From Staphylococcus sp. CAG:324 (GTDB taxonomy: Bacteria > Bacillota_I > Bacilli_A > ML615J-28 > CAG-313), in the NCBI GenBank assembly GCA_000433035.1, contig FR890808.1:15546-79545 (forward strand): a stretch of 64,000 nt of DNA, read 5' to 3'. Both the position numbers and the translations under genes were made by a program. Position 1 is the stretch's first letter. Every line of letters begins with the position of its first letter. Of this stretch, positions 63,866 to 64,000 are shown one piece after another. Under the pieces are notes generated by a model. That model searched no databases, had not been told where the DNA came from, and saw only the letters and a list, made by a program, of their open reading frames with translations.

Positions 63866-64000
63866 CTACTTTTTCTTCCTTAATAGTACAATTGCCCCAC
63901 TGAAAAGCCCTATCCATGTTAGCATACGAATTACTTTTGTCTTACTACATTTCTTGCATCCTTTCTCTTCTTTTGGCTCTTCTGGTTTCTTTAGTGCTTC
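63866..64000 (-). CDS. C-terminal end of a surface protein with KGC-type anchor (truncated by window edge)
   Basis: Only the last 44 codons are present. A Lys/Glu/Pro-rich stretch (KKPEEPKEEK) leads to KGCKKCSKTKVIRML, a hydrophobic segment (LTWIGLFSGAIVLL) and RKKK. This is the ending of the phosphodiester glycosidase and the large surface protein: Lys-Gly-Cys, a hydrophobic span, basic tail. The upstream part is missing, so its function is unknown. It is immediately before nagZ in the same direction and may be part of the salvage operon. Confidence 0.6.
   Translation of the reverse strand, partial: EALKKPEEPKEEKGCKKCSKTKVIRMLTWIGLFSGAIVLLRKKK

Noticed and set aside
1..64000. CRISPR array, prophage, insertion sequence or integrase
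   Set aside because: No spaced direct repeats, no transposase or phage genes and no terminal inverted repeats with target duplications were seen.
1..64000. Mycoplasma code (TGA as Trp)
   Set aside because: Full-length conserved proteins use TGG for Trp, and several genes end with TGA.

Overview
This is a compact, AT-rich bacterial chromosome segment of about 64 kb, read with the standard code (TGG for Trp, TGA used as a stop). Strong AGGAGG-type ribosome sites, consensus sigma-A promoters (TTGACA/TATAAT), T-box riboswitches, catabolite-response (cre) operators, a SpoIIE phosphatase, a CotD-like spore coat protein and the conserved yjbK/relQ/rluA-family neighbourhood all point to Bacillota, class Bacilli in the broad sense. 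The lineage is probably near Erysipelotrichales, Haloplasma or the uncultured wall-bearing relatives of the Mollicutes. The species cannot be named from the sequence.

Layout. 1-9.1 kb, nearly all minus strand: an AddB-like nuclease cut by the window edge, spoIIE, an unexplained 440-bp gap that may encode a small RNA, then DUF951, parA, rsmG, mnmG, a zinc-ribbon membrane protein and pduL. 9.2-14.2 kb: rimO, a DUF2779 nuclease coupled to a degenerate [FeFe]-hydrogenase-like protein, a 44-residue Cys protein and a Leu-Asp-Phe tRNA operon. 14.3-25.9 kb: a secreted phosphodiester glycosidase, efp, ispH, a fused double-DUF1538 transporter with two P-II-like proteins, an XRE membrane protein, a GH18 lipoprotein and a P-loop kinase. 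25.9-33.6 kb: pheS-pheT under a T-box, the CotD-like gene, clpP, an RluA-type synthase, relQ, a CYTH triphosphatase and spx. 33.7-41.8 kb: a complete oligopeptide ABC transporter (oppABCDF) with unusual insertions and a cre site. 42-44.7 kb: small membrane proteins and T-box-controlled trpS.

44.8-64 kb is the most coherent block, all on the minus strand: a peptidoglycan-sugar salvage region (NagZ, NagB, a GNAT, a sugar-binding lipoprotein, DUF624, NamZ, MupG, a BadF/MurK-type kinase, AnmK, MurQ). It runs without a visible terminator into an alpha/beta hydrolase and an EtfB-EtfA-FAD oxidase set of the electron-bifurcating lactate dehydrogenase type. MurQ releases D-lactate from MurNAc-6-phosphate, so the end of this operon looks able to burn the lactyl side product of the beginning. 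The genes are individually recognisable; the combination is the most interesting system here.

Other themes are a recurring C-terminal surface-anchor signature (Lys-Gly-Cys, a hydrophobic stretch, basic tail) on three proteins, and InlB-type repeat stalks on two lipoproteins. All positions and motifs were read by eye; no similarity search was run.
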